A program made the position numbers and the translations under genes. The notes under the pieces are model-generated. The model did no database searches. It had not been told where the DNA came from and saw only the letters and a list, made by a program, of their open reading frames with translations. This document shows positions 19,937 through 30,678 of a DNA stretch of 64,000 bases, in pieces. Location of the stretch: the NCBI GenBank assembly GCA_010909725.1, contig JAACMV010000002.1, positions 1-64,000 on the forward strand. Direction: 5' to 3'. The DNA is from Picochlorum sp. 'celeri'. Taxonomy: Eukaryota > Chlorophyta > Trebouxiophyceae. The first letter of the stretch is position 1. Each line of letters opens with the position of its first letter.

Positions 19937-20614
19937 ATGCAAACAATGAGTTTCCTGTACCCTGTTTGTGCGGTTCGGCCTGCTGGTCGTCCAGCCGTGC
20001 GGGCCTCCGCAGCGGCACCCTTCTCGAACGACACTGAAATTGCAAAGAAAAGGTTCTTGGGCGCCGTGCGAGGCACGCAGCGCGGCAATCAGACGGACAG
20101 TATCGAACGAGGGGAGATTGAAGAGGCTCAAGTGTCACTGGAAGCTACAGTGGCGGGGGAGCGCATCGACTGGAGTCTCTTGGCAGGGACATGGGATGTG
20201 GTATATACAACCGCCAGGGATGTCAGGGGCATCGTTGGGGAGGAGCCATTCTTCTCGTGCAGGTCACGAGTGGTCGGACAGAGGTATGGAGCTCCTGTCA
20301 ACGGTCTGGGACGGGTGACTAATATCATTGAGCTCGAATTTGATGTTCCATTTCTGCGGGGAACGACAGTATCGATCAATGTAGAGGCGGACTATAAAAT
20401 AGATAACATCCGTAGCATAGGGCTGCTGTTCAAATCGGCAAGCGTTGGGCAAATACAGCCAGGGACAGCCTTCCAGGATGCCTTGACTCCTGCGGTTCTA
20501 CCGAGAGGCTGGTGGAATCTCGCTGTACTGAACTATCTGCGGGATTTCAAGATAGGATTCGAATTCCCCGGGGCCTCCCTAAGGAACTCTATGCCGAACT
20601 CAGTAGCAAGGTGA
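19937..20614 (+). pseudogene. Fibrillin-2, truncated at the unit 2/unit 3 junction
   Basis: Identical to the gene at 25256 up to about 20578 (after 'FEFPGAS'), then joined to fibrillin-1 coiled-coil DNA out of frame. The frame runs 11 unrelated residues to a stop at 20614. It therefore lacks the conserved C-terminal 'YLDED' strand of the fibrillin barrel. The N-terminus has a plausible transit peptide (Arg/Ala-rich, 'RASAAAPFS'), and the core begins at 'LLAGTWDVVYTT'. I chose ATG 19937; an upstream TTG is also open. Confidence 0.8.
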
Positions 20615-20883
20615 AAGAGTTGACATTGGATGCCCAGGAGACAGCTAGCCAACTGTCCTCTGTTGAGAAGGAAGCCGCAGGCGCCATTAGAGAGGCGGCT
20701 ACCGCGAGGAGACTGATAGAAAAATCAGAAGGCATTGGAGAATCTCTGGAAGACAGACTTTCTCAAGCTCAGGAGAGGGAAGTCACCCTGGAGAAGGAGA
20801 TTCTTTCCTTGCAAAGAGAGAGCAACTCGATACGACAGCAATTGATATCAACAAAAAAGTCGTTGGGTCCTGCGATAAAATGA
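20581..20883 (+). pseudogene. Fibrillin-1 3' fragment (coiled coil only)
   Basis: A 303-bp remnant encoding about the last 100 residues of fibrillin-1 ('KELYAELSSKVKEL' to 'SLGPAIK'), with no promoter, transit peptide or barrel. It lies out of frame with the fibrillin-2 piece joined in front of it. Confidence 0.9.
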
Positions 20884-20894
20884 TAATAAAATAA

Positions 20895-22164
20895 TTATGT
20901 AGTAGTAATATGGCTATATGCACCACTGAGTATCTGCCAGAGCAGCGTGTTGAAGGCGGGAACCACATGGGTCCCGTCGCGATAGCACCAATCCATGCAA
21001 GCTTCTGCCATGCTATAGAGATCTATGGGGTATACCGGACCCTCCGGTGCCATAAAGCCAGCATCGATGAGCACGGAATTGAACTTTTTCAAACTGTACA
21101 TCCACGTCACGTTCTCATCGTCCCTTGTGAAGGGTTCCTTGAAAGGAGGGGATATCATCCAGAACACAGGCTTGCCCTCCCCAAACTGCACTCATAATGG
21201 TCCTCGCATCATCATCATCAAAGGAGAATCTAAACATGTGCATGCAACGCACCATACGATGGTATTTTGTGATCGACTCGACGAGCCCTGGGACTTCTCC
21301 TTTGAACTCGGTAAAATTCCTCGCCCATTTGGCCTGGTGGGCAGAAGGGTCCAAAACGAGCAGGTCTGGAGCCGTCCTCTGTTCCAGCCATTCGTCCAAT
21401 AGGTTCGTTGCTGTTATCACATTTGCTCTCCAATAAAATTCCACAGAAGTTTTCGTCTTCTTTACTTTCCATTTGAAGTCCTTGTGCTCCTTCTTGTCGT
21501 AGGTGGGAGCTTCAGATATGCTTTCATCTGCACATGTAATGTCGCTTAGTTCGAGGATGGTTGAAGAATATTTCTTTCTGGTGCGAATGGTGATGCTTCA
21601 TCCCCGGCGTACCTTCTAAAAATGATCCTAAATAACCATATAATTTTCTGAGGTGCGAGTCACCCACCAGAGCAATGCGTTTCCCACGGAACAACCGGGA
21701 TACGGTTGTGTACTCCAGTCTCCTGGGAATGCAACTCGCTGCTGTATCTCCCCTCGCCCAAACCCATTGTCTTGGATACTCAGTGTTCTCATTATTGCAC
21801 GATGTCAAACTTCCTTTCTTGGATTTGGGGCACCTGCAAGGTAACCATTGCAACTGGTCTCTCTCCCTCTCTCTGGCAGTCAAGTAGTAGCAGGCTCAAC
21901 GTACCCATCCGTCATCAACTCCCACCTACCATTGCTCAATTCGAGCAAACAAGATTTATCTTTAATTCTATTTGTAGTTGTTCGTAGCGCTACTGCTGAT
22001 TGAAAATCGCACGATGCGCTGGCAAGCAGCACTCCAACCGTAACTAGAAATGCAGTGCCGGTCGTGAGGACTATCAGTCTTTTCGACAATAGTCCTCTCT
22101 GAGTCATACTACACAGTGTGTTGGCACATATGAGAGAAAATACAGCTACCTGGTGGGCGAACAT
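20895..22164 (-). CDS. PC-esterase/TBL-like acylesterase, frame-broken, copy 3
   Basis: Third copy, identical in translated segments to 10245-11514, with the same frame breaks. It has the type II membrane anchor and SGNH-like 'GDSH' and 'DGTH' motifs. Confidence 0.55.
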
Positions 22165-22512
22165 GCTCGGATAGGCGACCTCCCTCCAGAGTCGAGAGGG
22201 GGCAAGGGCGACAATGTCGCCGACCGTACGGCACGCGTGCTTGACGGGAACCCCACACCGACCTCATCAACTTCACCGGGATGCACGTGTAAACAACATT
22301 TCAGATAGCATGAAACATTAGACAGCATATGAAATATATGTCTTGTGTGTTGTAGTGCGGATCAGGGGGAGCAGGCCGCCTCTGTCGTTGCAATTCATGT
22401 GCTCCCACCTCGGGAGGTTTCAAATCGGTGTAGAAGGCACGGGGCCGTCGGGCAGATTTAAATTCGCTTGCCGGTACAATACTTTAAATTGAAGGATACA
22501 TGCGTGCTATTT

Positions 22513-24069
22513 ATGGGCGCACCTGACGTAAGGATGCCGAGCGAGAGGGAGCCAACTGGCCACTTCGCCATTCGCTTGCTGGATGAAGCGTCCAGCGATT
22601 CCGACTCAGAGGTGTCCTACGACTACAAACGAGTTCAAATGGCGACCGTATTGCAGCAGTATGCCTGGGACATGAGCGGAGATTCTTCAGACGAGGAGAG
22701 TTGCTTCTCGGACTCGAAGATTCACCAGAGGGTCGCGAGTCTGGAGCAGGACATGGCGAACATCCAGCAAGAGGAAATGGAAGCCCTTCGATCATCGCAG
22801 TCGAGGGTGGACTCTCTGCAAACGTTCTTGACGAAGGATTCCGTGACGAAGAGCCGATCAGAGCAGGTGCTCCAGGCCATCAGGCAACAGCATCAGGCAG
22901 CATATTTGAGGGATCAGGCAGCGGTCCAAGCGGTCGAACAGGAGATGGAAATGAAGATGAAGGCAAAACGAGCAGAGGAGGAGAAGAAGAAACAGAAAGA
23001 AGAGGCTGAGAGGCAGAGGCAGGAGGAGGAGCAGAAGCGACGGCAGGCAGCGGAGGCGGAAAGGCTCCAGGAGTTGAAAAAGCAAGAAGAGCGACGGGTC
23101 CAGGAGCAGAAAGAATTGGAAGAGAAAGAAAAGGAAGCATATCGTCTCGTTCAGATATCTGAGCCAGAAGCTACGGCGTATCGACAGCGCCAGGCCGCTG
23201 TGCTCCAGGAGTACAACACGAGCCTCAAGGCTTTTTGTGAAGATGCCTCCATGAAAGATGCGAGGAGAGGTATTAAAAAATTCATCACATTGTCCGTGCA
23301 GCAGATATCGGCCACTCAGGAGCAAGTGAATAAAAAGTCGAATAGTTTGTTGCACTTCCTGTCCGAGCAGCACGATCTTCAAAGGAAGTTTTCCCTGGTG
23401 ACATTGGCATCCAAGATGCTGAGCCAGTGCGAGGTGCAGATCACGAGGTTGCACTCGTTTGCATTTCCCCTAGGCGAAGTTTCAGTTTCAATCGGTCGCC
23501 AATATCCGGAGTTTCTAAATGTTCTGGTTGGGATGCTGCACAATGAATGCCCGTTGAGTGTTCCCCTTGTCTTCCGTCCAGGTCCCAAAGGCTCAAAGGA
23601 TGTGAAATATTTCAGAGCAATGCGTTTCAAAGTCGAAACAACAGAAGCATCATCCGTTTCAGTAGAGAATGAAGAAGAATATGTGGGTCGGTTGCAAGGG
23701 TATATCAGATTGTATGCCGCCATCTTGCAGAATGATAGCCCAGCAACAGACTTTGGGATGAGTGAAGCGTGGTCATATGTCGCCTTGCTGTTGAACGGAA
23801 TTCCCTCGTCTCGATACAGTGCGAGCGCTCTTGATGCGTTCCTGTCAATCGCAGGTTTCAAAATGTACACAAGGTTTCGGAGGCAGTTTGAAAAGTTGCT
23901 AGCATATGTGACTGCGTATTTCTTGCAGGATCTGAAGGATACAAAGGATCCAGATGCAAACGCGGTTGCGGCGCGCCTCGAGTCATATATCCAGTCAAAG
24001 CTATTCCTCCAGCCTCCTGAAGGTCGCTCCATGCCGGTGCGGGACGAATCTAGCTACAGCAGGGCTTGA
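22513..24069 (+). CDS. GLE1: mRNA export factor GLE1, copy 3
   Basis: Third copy, 518 residues, with the same translation as copies 1 and 2. This copy is the one linked to single-copy downstream DNA through the intact lumen-protein and fibrillin-2 pair. If the repeats are an assembly artefact, this is the best-anchored right-hand version. Confidence 0.85.
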   Translation: MGAPDVRMPSEREPTGHFAIRLLDEASSDSDSEVSYDYKRVQMATVLQQYAWDMSGDSSDEESCFSDSKIHQRVASLEQDMANIQQEEMEALRSSQSRVDSLQTFLTKDSVTKSRSEQVLQAIRQQHQAAYLRDQAAVQAVEQEMEMKMKAKRAEEEKKKQKEEAERQRQEEEQKRRQAAEAERLQELKKQEERRVQEQKELEEKEKEAYRLVQISEPEATAYRQRQAAVLQEYNTSLKAFCEDASMKDARRGIKKFITLSVQQISATQEQVNKKSNSLLHFLSEQHDLQRKFSLVTLASKMLSQCEVQITRLHSFAFPLGEVSVSIGRQYPEFLNVLVGMLHNECPLSVPLVFRPGPKGSKDVKYFRAMRFKVETTEASSVSVENEEEYVGRLQGYIRLYAAILQNDSPATDFGMSEAWSYVALLLNGIPSSRYSASALDAFLSIAGFKMYTRFRRQFEKLLAYVTAYFLQDLKDTKDPDANAVAARLESYIQSKLFLQPPEGRSMPVRDESSYSRA

Positions 24070-24153
24070 ACTTGCTTTTGGACGAACATCGGTATCGGTC
24101 TCATCTTCGTCGATTTGAATGCGAAATTTATTTATTTGTCTGGGCCCTTCTAA

Positions 24154-25011
24154 TTACATTTTTTTTAATGACATCCGATATGTGTAAATCGTCACTGGTT
24201 TCCCTAAAGACTGCAAAATGGTTGCCTTCTGGTCGTAAGGGCTTAGGAAATCGCTAATCACCTGGGTTGCGACGATGGTGGGCACATTGTCAGCCGGCCC
24301 ATCAGCCTCTCTCCACCGCCATTTTGTGTATGCCCGGCTTGCTTTCAGGCGGACATTCTGCATTTGGGCACTGTCCACCAACTGCTGATAGAATTCCGAA
24401 GTCTCCAGCAGGTCATCTGATAGCAGTTCCTGGCTGCGCCTCGTGACATCCGAAGTCACTCGCAGACCTCCTGGCATCGAAATCTCCAAATGGTCCGGAC
24501 TGCTTGCCTTCCACTGAATTCGGCTCATCACATCCTCCAGGCTCATACCGGTATATATTTCTAGCATAGCCGCAGTGTTGTATTTTCTATCTAAGATAAC
24601 CGAGCCATTCGCATTCCTCTGAAAATGTATTGGGTATTTGACAATCTTGTCCAAGTCTTCTGCCTGAGCCCTTTTCACAACGGCAAGGTCTGGCACCGCC
24701 TCCTCTCCGAAAGGCAGCTCTACCTTCGTCAAAACAGACTCAACTTTCCAGTGCCCCTCGAAAACATCGGGGAAGGACAAGTCTCGAGGGGCCATGCCGA
24801 GCGCTGCCAAGGAGTTTGAGCTCTGCTCAAAAGTTGCTGCCGTGGCTGGGGGGGAGGCAAGCAGGGACAGCCCGCCGATGCTCACCAGCGCCAACATATC
24901 CCTTCGTCCGTTCAATCTAGCGTCATTATTGCACCCCTGGTAGAATCGCCGGCCCGGTGGGCTCTGAACTGTATTACAAACGTTCAGCCACTCACGAACC
25001 AAACCAGCCAT
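24154..25011 (-). CDS. DUF6816-like thylakoid lumen protein, complete copy 3
   Basis: Identical to 18835-19692, with the transit region, twin-arginine lumen leader and soluble mature domain all intact. It is divergent from fibrillin-2 across the shared 244-bp spacer. Confidence 0.6.
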   Translation of the reverse strand: MAGLVREWLNVCNTVQSPPGRRFYQGCNNDARLNGRRDMLALVSIGGLSLLASPPATAATFEQSSNSLAALGMAPRDLSFPDVFEGHWKVESVLTKVELPFGEEAVPDLAVVKRAQAEDLDKIVKYPIHFQRNANGSVILDRKYNTAAMLEIYTGMSLEDVMSRIQWKASSPDHLEISMPGGLRVTSDVTRRSQELLSDDLLETSEFYQQLVDSAQMQNVRLKASRAYTKWRWREADGPADNVPTIVATQVISDFLSPYDQKATILQSLGKPVTIYTYRMSLKKM

Positions 25012-25255
25012 ACCTACGACGTCTGCCGGCTTTTATGTGCGACCCATGGACTAAAATGCTGTTTCTTGGATTTGCGAATCCCGAATGCCATCCGACTCCG
25101 CGCAGAGTGTAGAAAATGCAATTGTCGGACCGTTCATCAAACGGCCCTTTTTCGAATGCCAGCCACAAAATGATGGGAATCAGAGTTCCAGGGTGACTCG
25201 GTAAACTCTCAGAATAGCAATATCTGCCTTGCATCATGGCATTCGGCCATTCCGA

Positions 25256-26028
25256 ATGCAAACAATGAGTTTCCTGTACCCTGTTTGTGCGGTTCGGCCT
25301 GCTGGTCGTCCAGCCGTGCGGGCCTCCGCAGCGGCACCCTTCTCGAACGACACTGAAATTGCAAAGAAAAGGTTCTTGGGCGCCGTGCGAGGCACGCAGC
25401 GCGGCAATCAGACGGACAGTATCGAACGAGGGGAGATTGAAGAGGCTCAAGTGTCACTGGAAGCTACAGTGGCGGGGGAGCGCATCGACTGGAGTCTCTT
25501 GGCAGGGACATGGGATGTGGTATATACAACCGCCAGGGATGTCAGGGGCATCGTTGGGGAGGAGCCATTCTTCTCGTGCAGGTCACGAGTGGTCGGACAG
25601 AGGTATGGAGCTCCTGTCAACGGTCTGGGACGGGTGACTAATATCATTGAGCTCGAATTTGATGTTCCATTTCTGCGGGGAACGACAGTATCGATCAATG
25701 TAGAGGCGGACTATAAAATAGATAACATCCGTAGCATAGGGCTGCTGTTCAAATCGGCAAGCGTTGGGCAAATACAGCCAGGGACAGCCTTCCAGGATGC
25801 CTTGACTCCTGCGGTTCTACCGAGAGGCTGGTGGAATCTCGCTGTACTGAACTATCTGCGGGATTTCAAGATAGGATTCGAATTCCCCGGGGCCTCGAGG
25901 GCGACAGAGACTGTGATTCCTCCCAGCCTGTTTGTCACCTACTTCAAGTAGGCTACTTGGATGAAGATATGTTCATCGGCAGGGCTCAACAAGGCGGGGG
26001 CGTATATGTGTATCGACGAATTGAATGA
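25256..26028 (+). CDS. Fibrillin-2 (plastid-lipid-associated protein), 3' frame broken by 14-bp insertion
   Basis: PAP/fibrillin of about 250 residues: a transit-like N-terminus, then the barrel from 'LLAGTWDVVYTT' and internal strands such as 'RVTNIIELEFDVPF'. As read, the frame stops at 25951 just after 'PPSLFVTYFK'. The canonical family ending continues in another frame as 'LDEDMFIGR', a Gly-rich turn and 'VYVYRRIE', with a stop at 26026-26028. The disrupting bases form a near-perfect hairpin, 'cctacttcaagtaggctactt'. Ignoring 14 bases there would give 'VTYLDED', as in relatives. Alternatively, a 35-nt GT-AG intron from 'gtaggc' to 'cggcag' would keep the frame but lose the conserved strand. 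Confidence 0.75.
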
Positions 26029-26070
26029 ATTGAATTTTGTCTTGTAAGCGAGTCATTGGAATCATCAAAG

Positions 26071-26946
26071 ATGGTGAATTGTCGCAGCGGTGAGGACATC
26101 CTCAACGAACTGACCGCGCTCGTGCAGGACGACATGCAGATAGCAACGTACAAGTATATTTCGAAGCGATTTAATATCCCATTCGACGCCTCAAAGTCTT
26201 TGTTGCACGCCTTTCTGAAGGCACACGAGGATGTAGGTCTACGCTGTCTGTTCGCGTTTTGAGTTTGAATTTTGAGCGCGTCTACTCTTCTTCTTTGCAC
26301 GACACGACTGCTAATTTCGTTGACATACGTACAGGATGTAGAGGCAACGTATTTATTGAGTGGTTGGACCAAAGGGGAGAAGGGAAAGCACGTGGTCAAA
26401 GTGGTCCGAGGGGCTTGCTTGGAAAACGAGAAGGAGAGCCTCAGTCGTATCGACGCGCTACACGTGTACAGTGTCCAGCCAAAGGCGTATAGGGGTGGGC
26501 ACTCTTTATATGAGGTAGACATGGGCCCGGTGGAAGCGGAGGCTGGACGTCCATTGGGCAGGGTGGTCATGGTGGTTGCCCCGGTGAGAACAAAGTCTGG
26601 AGCAGACAGTGCTCTACCGGTGCCGGCGAAGAGGGCACCGTCGGAGACAAAGCGGGAACCCGTGTCCACCACCGGCAAGGCACAGCAAGGTAAAAGGAAG
26701 ATGCAGACTATCGAATCGGATGATGAAGATGGCACTGGTGCTCCAGAGGCCACAGCAAAAAAATACAAAACATACATCAACGACAAAGGCGAAGAAGTAA
26801 CTGAAGTAGAAAATGTGAAAGAGACATCCAAAGCAGCCGAGAAGAAACCTACGGTTAGGTCAGCAGAAAACAAAGGTAGCAAGTCTTCTGGAAAGGCCAC
26901 CAAGCAGAAAGGGATTGCATCCTTCTTCTCTAAGAAAAAGTCATAG
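26071..26946 (+). CDS. POLD3: DNA polymerase delta accessory subunit POLD3/Cdc27-like
   Basis: Two exons, 26071-26232 and 26335-26946, encode 257 residues, shorter than animal POLD3 (over 450). The N-terminus ('GEDILNELTALVQDDMQIATYKYISKRF', here split by me into two halves around residue 18) matches the POLD3 winged-helix region that binds the B subunit. The middle is disordered and charged. The extreme C-terminus holds a PCNA-interacting peptide, 'QKGIASFF', followed by a basic tail, as in Cdc27/POLD3. The intron (GTAGGT to ACAG) falls at 'HED|DVEAT'. POLD3 tethers polymerase delta to PCNA during lagging-strand synthesis. A TTG lies 5 codons upstream in frame; ATG 26071 is preferred. Confidence 0.8.
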
Positions 26947-26978
26947 CGCGACTCTTGCAGTTCTTCTCCAAGGAGCTG

Positions 26979-28339
26979 TTATAGATAGTTATTTTTAATC
27001 TCATCTGTAAATGCTTCGATGTGGCTGTTCACAGTCTGAGGGCAGTCTTGCTGTGCCCAGTGAGAGCAGTTGGCAAGTCTGACCAAAGCCACGTGCTTTT
27101 TCGAGAAGGAGCACGTCTCGAACATGGACGGAAGGAATGCTCCGTCCCGATCGGCATATAATTGCAAAATAGGGATGCCTGGAGGGGAATTCGCCTGTAG
27201 GGTCCTGCATGTGATACACAGAACTCAGCTTGCCGCTCACATGTCAGCAGATGATCAATTATTATTGCATTTGCGTTCATCACCTGGAACACGTGGATGC
27301 ATCATACCTATCCAGAAATCTCTTTGAGCGCTTCGAAGACGCCATCATGGCAGCTCGATAATAGTTCAATCCAGCAGTAAGCCTTCCTGGTCTGGATAGG
27401 GCAGACACATAGTATTCAATGTCTTCCTCTGTTAATGCCCCAACTGACACAATGCCCATTGGGCCTGTCACGAGCAATTCTCGCACTCTCGCTCCATTTC
27501 CCGATTTTAAATATAGTTCTGGAAGGGATGGTGTAGTAAAAAAGAGGAAATAGCTGGACAGGTACGCTTGCCTCAAGGTGAAACAGGCGCTTTCCTGGTA
27601 TGCTAGAGGGTGTGGGGAGCACAACGTCACCAGGCCCAAGATGATATCCGGAAAATTTGCCGCCACATTCCATGCAACCATACCTCCCCAGTCATGTCCT
27701 ACAAGAATACACTCTTCATATCCGCATGCTTTGACAACAGCGCAAACGTCAAGACACAACTCATCGATCAGGTAATTTTCAAGGCCTGTTGGGGCATCCG
27801 AGTCTCCAAACCCCCTCATGTCAAGAGCGACAACTGTGTAAGAATGCCTAAAGTGATTCATCTGATTCCTCCATGAGTAGGAATTCTCAGGGAACCCATG
27901 GAGGAAGAGCATGAGTGGCTTGGATGGAGCATGGTTGTCATTCCTCAGTGCATGCAGCCTGCAGGCAAGAATACCGAATATTCATCACTGCAGAGTTTGT
28001 ACAACTCGCCACGACAAAACTCACCGTATTTTTGATGTTTTAATGAAAAAGCTTTCGGTGCCTGGGATGTCTGGCCTCCGTTTACGCCCGTCGCTGACTG
28101 CCATAGTATGTCTGGGACTGCAGTGATGCATGGCACCATCAGTATCAGAAGCATGCATGGATGCCAAGGTGGTGGTACAAGCATGGTAGGTATATGTCGA
28201 AGGCTTGGGAATAGTTCTCGTACCTGAGTATAAAGTCTTTCAGGAGGGAGAAGGATACACAGACACAATAGACAAGTGTGAGTGCCCCAAACACCAAAGA
28301 CAAACATGCGTTGAGAAAACCAAATACCAGACCCATCAT
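26979..28339 (-). CDS. Membrane-anchored alpha/beta hydrolase, epoxide-hydrolase type
   Basis: Four exons on the minus strand: 28339-28224, 28117-28025, 27958-27308 and 27204-26979. They join in frame to 361 residues with GT-AG introns. Exon 1 gives a hydrophobic anchor ('LSLVFGALTLVYCVCVSF'). The catalytic part shows the oxyanion 'HGFPENSYSW', the nucleophile elbow 'VGHDWGG' with Asp (typical of epoxide hydrolases and haloalkane dehalogenases, not esterases), a cap region with 'YLSSYFLFF', and a late 'CSHW' with the likely catalytic His. The layout resembles vertebrate EPHX3/EPHX4: anchor, spacer, hydrolase. The substrate may be a fatty-acid or other lipid epoxide (inference). Confidence 0.8.
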
Positions 28340-28466
28340 CTTTGTGTGTTCGCCAAAAACGGACGAACTACCTTGCTTCTCAAAGTGTGTTCACTCGCGG
28401 CGAAACACACCGTGTCACTCGCTGACCATCCTCGATGCTTCCATCGAGGCTGCATGCACAGAGCTC

Positions 28467-29237
28467 ATGATCCTCTTGGTCTCACAAGCATTAAGAATCG
28501 AGAAAACGCGAGATCTCCGAGAGGCAGAGCTTTCGATGCGGCAAGAAAAAAAAATGATTGAAAAATTGGATGTAGAAATTGACCCTTTGGAGGAGGGTTT
28601 AGAGATTGGTGGCGTCGTGGTTGGGAAACCGGTAGCACTCGCCCAGCATGCCGACCAAAACCTCGTCGCTGTGAGCTCGACAGATGGTGTTCCCATTGGC
28701 ACATTCACGTTGAGCACTTTGAATGCAGATATGAATGAAATTATGGACCAATACGAGGCTGAGATTCGTAGCGTCAGGCGAAATACTGCTGGTCAACCCA
28801 GTCAAGTAGTCATTCGAGTGCGACGAAAACCCGAGGAAGCAGGTTCGTTCCACTGTATCCGTTATCCATATTCGCATAGATCATTGACCAACGGTTGCTC
28901 TGGTTTCCGTCGCAGGACCGGCCCCTGACCTGCATCAGCAGGAGGAAGAAGAAGAGGTGGAGCTGCTATCAAGGCGTCAGCTTTCCGTCATCGGTGCGTA
29001 TGGCCCTGCATATCTGCCGGTAACACAAAGATTTCATGCATGTAATTGTTGGATGCAGGCTCCAACCCGTCCTTTCGGAATGCCTTCAGAGACACAGGTC
29101 TGAGGGAGTGGGCAGAGAGAGTGGTCAAGGCTCCTGAGAAGGACCGGGAGTCCATCATGTCCCAGGCGCTCAGCGACCCGCAGTGTGGTCCAATGATCGA
29201 GTCTCTTATGGATGAGTTTGTCGAGACGTGTCGATGA
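28467..29237 (+). CDS. Hypothetical acidic protein, three exons
   Basis: Exons 28467-28842, 28916-28993 and 29059-29237 join in frame to 210 residues. I do not recognise the family. The N-terminal part is helical and charged, the middle has a compact stretch around 'GLEIGGVVVGKPVALAQHA', an acidic run 'QQEEEEEVELL' straddles exon 2, and the C-terminus 'SNPSFRNAFRDTGLREWAERV' ends in a predicted helix. No signal peptide or membrane segment is seen. The frame is open further 5' to about 28278, but without an ATG; 28467 is the first usable Met, so an upstream exon is possible. It is divergent from the hydrolase gene. Confidence 0.6.
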
Positions 29238-29504
29238 TCATACCCATATACCCTGAAAAAAACATTTTGCCTTGTTGCGTTAACTCTGTGTGAATATGCT
29301 CGCATGCTCGGCAGAGTTTGCCCCTGAATTCTGGGAATCCATTCGGGCGATTTCTATTTATTCAAAACTTTAGTAATATAGCTTCATGATAGGCCTGGCT
29401 AGCCCTTTATAGAGGGCATACGTCTGAGAAGAGCGTTCGCCTGTTGCACCTGTTGTTTTCTTACTGGGTGAGGCGAGGGAACCAACCGTGGCATTCTCCT
29501 GATC

Positions 29505-30668
29505 ATGGGTTCGGAGAATGCGAAACAGCCGCTGTGGCACGGATTGGTCGCGGGAGGATGCGCGGCGATGGTATCGAGAGTGTTTACTTGTGCGTGCATG
29601 TGACTTGACTCCTCGGGGACTGTGATGATGATTCCCTGGCCACAATGCATGGATTTCAACCTTGATCGATGGCATTGCAGATCCGCCTGATACCGTAAAA
29701 GCGAGGCTTCAGGTGCAGGAGTCCAGCGGACGTCTGAAAAGTTTGAGTTACAACGGCACTGTCGATGCCTTCTTCAAGGTGCGTGTAGCCAGTGCTCTAC
29801 TCGATCAAAGTCACAGTGACACATGTATAACAATATACGTATGCAGATTGCTGAGAGGGAGGGCATTCGAGGCTTTTACCGTGGATTTGGGGCTTTGTTA
29901 GTCACTGTGGTGCCTGCAAATATGTGCTACTTTTCGTACGTTTTTCTCACGTGGGTCTTGTGTATGATCCCAAATGAATGAAAAGCTTAACTGTGGGTTG
30001 TGACGTGGATGTGCAGTGGATATGAAATAGGCAAGCGAATATCACCCAAGAGCTGGAAGGTAGGCAGCGACGTTGTAACTGCTGTCTTTGCCCAAGCCCT
30101 GGCAGGAATCGTCTACTGCCCGATCGACATTGTGAAGCAAGCGGTGCAAACATCTAGTATCATGCATGGAGACCAGGTTCTCAGTCCGACGCAAGCAGCG
30201 CAGAGTATATGGCGCTCACAGGGAATACGAGGGTTTTATCGAGGATTCCTTGCCATGAATACCCTGTGGATGCCATGGAACTTGATCTACTTGACCATGT
30301 ATGAAGCATCGAAACGCAGAGCGTACGAATGGAAATTAGGGAACTCCAACTATCCAGGGACGTCGAAGAGAGGCGAGCCTGATGGATTGCCTCCATGGGT
30401 CTACCCTGTCTGCTCCTCATCGTGTGCTGCTGTTGCTGCCATAGTGACCCACCCAATAGACGTTGTGAAAACGAGACTGCAAGTGATTAGTGCACGATCG
30501 GGGAAGGCTCCGTCGTCGATGGAGGTTGCACGCGAACTTTGGGGGAGCCAGGGGCTGGCTGGATTTCGGAGAGGCATGAGTGCACGAGTCATGACCATGT
30601 GTGTGGGCACCTCATTCAGCTGGTTTGTGTATGAAACGGTGAAGAAAAAATTGAATTCGACAATGTAG
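29505..30668 (+). CDS. Mitochondrial carrier family (SLC25) transporter
   Basis: Four exons, 29505-29589, 29681-29778, 29847-29935 and 30017-30668, join in frame to 307 residues, a normal carrier length. All three repeats show the signature: 'YPPDTVKARLQ' (rebuilt across intron 1), 'CPIDIVKQAVQ' and 'HPIDVVKTRLQ', each followed by a Gly-rich 'GIRGFYRGF'-type turn. The second repeat carries Gln in place of the usual Arg in K-x-R. 'WMPWNLIYLTMYEASKRR' resembles the SLC25A44 subgroup (branched-chain amino-acid carriers), but the substrate assignment is weak. It is probably in the mitochondrial inner membrane. Confidence 0.85.
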
Positions 30669-30678
30669 TGTAGTCAAT

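Larger units (their letters stand above)
14302..20580. repeat. Tandem segmental duplication, unit 2
   Basis: Second copy, offset 5331 bp from unit 1 in the core. Its first roughly 890 bp (fibrillin-1 promoter and 5' coding part) differ from unit 1 mainly by single-base insertions and deletions, mostly in short homopolymers. From about 15200 it matches. It extends past the unit 1 end into a second fibrillin gene and stops inside that gene at about 20578, joined to the fibrillin-1 coiled-coil region with a 3-bp filler 'cct'. Confidence 0.9.
20581..25896. repeat. Tandem segmental duplication, unit 3
   Basis: Third copy, offset 5319 bp from unit 2. It starts within the fibrillin-1 coiled coil (20581 equals 9931) and contains the PC-esterase gene, GLE1, the lumen-protein gene and fibrillin-2. 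Only here does fibrillin-2 continue to its native 3' end, leading into single-copy DNA at POLD3. Confidence 0.9.

Noticed and set aside
20555..20582. Vector polylinker at the fibrillin junction (EcoRI, SmaI and XhoI-like sites in 'gaattccccggggcctcgag')
   Set aside because: The same bases encode 'FEFPGASR' in frame within fibrillin-2 in unit 3, away from any junction, and no other vector sequence is present.
25937..25950. A 14-nt mini-intron in fibrillin-2
   Set aside because: No placement of 14 bases starts with GT and ends with AG. The hairpin structure explains the insertion better.
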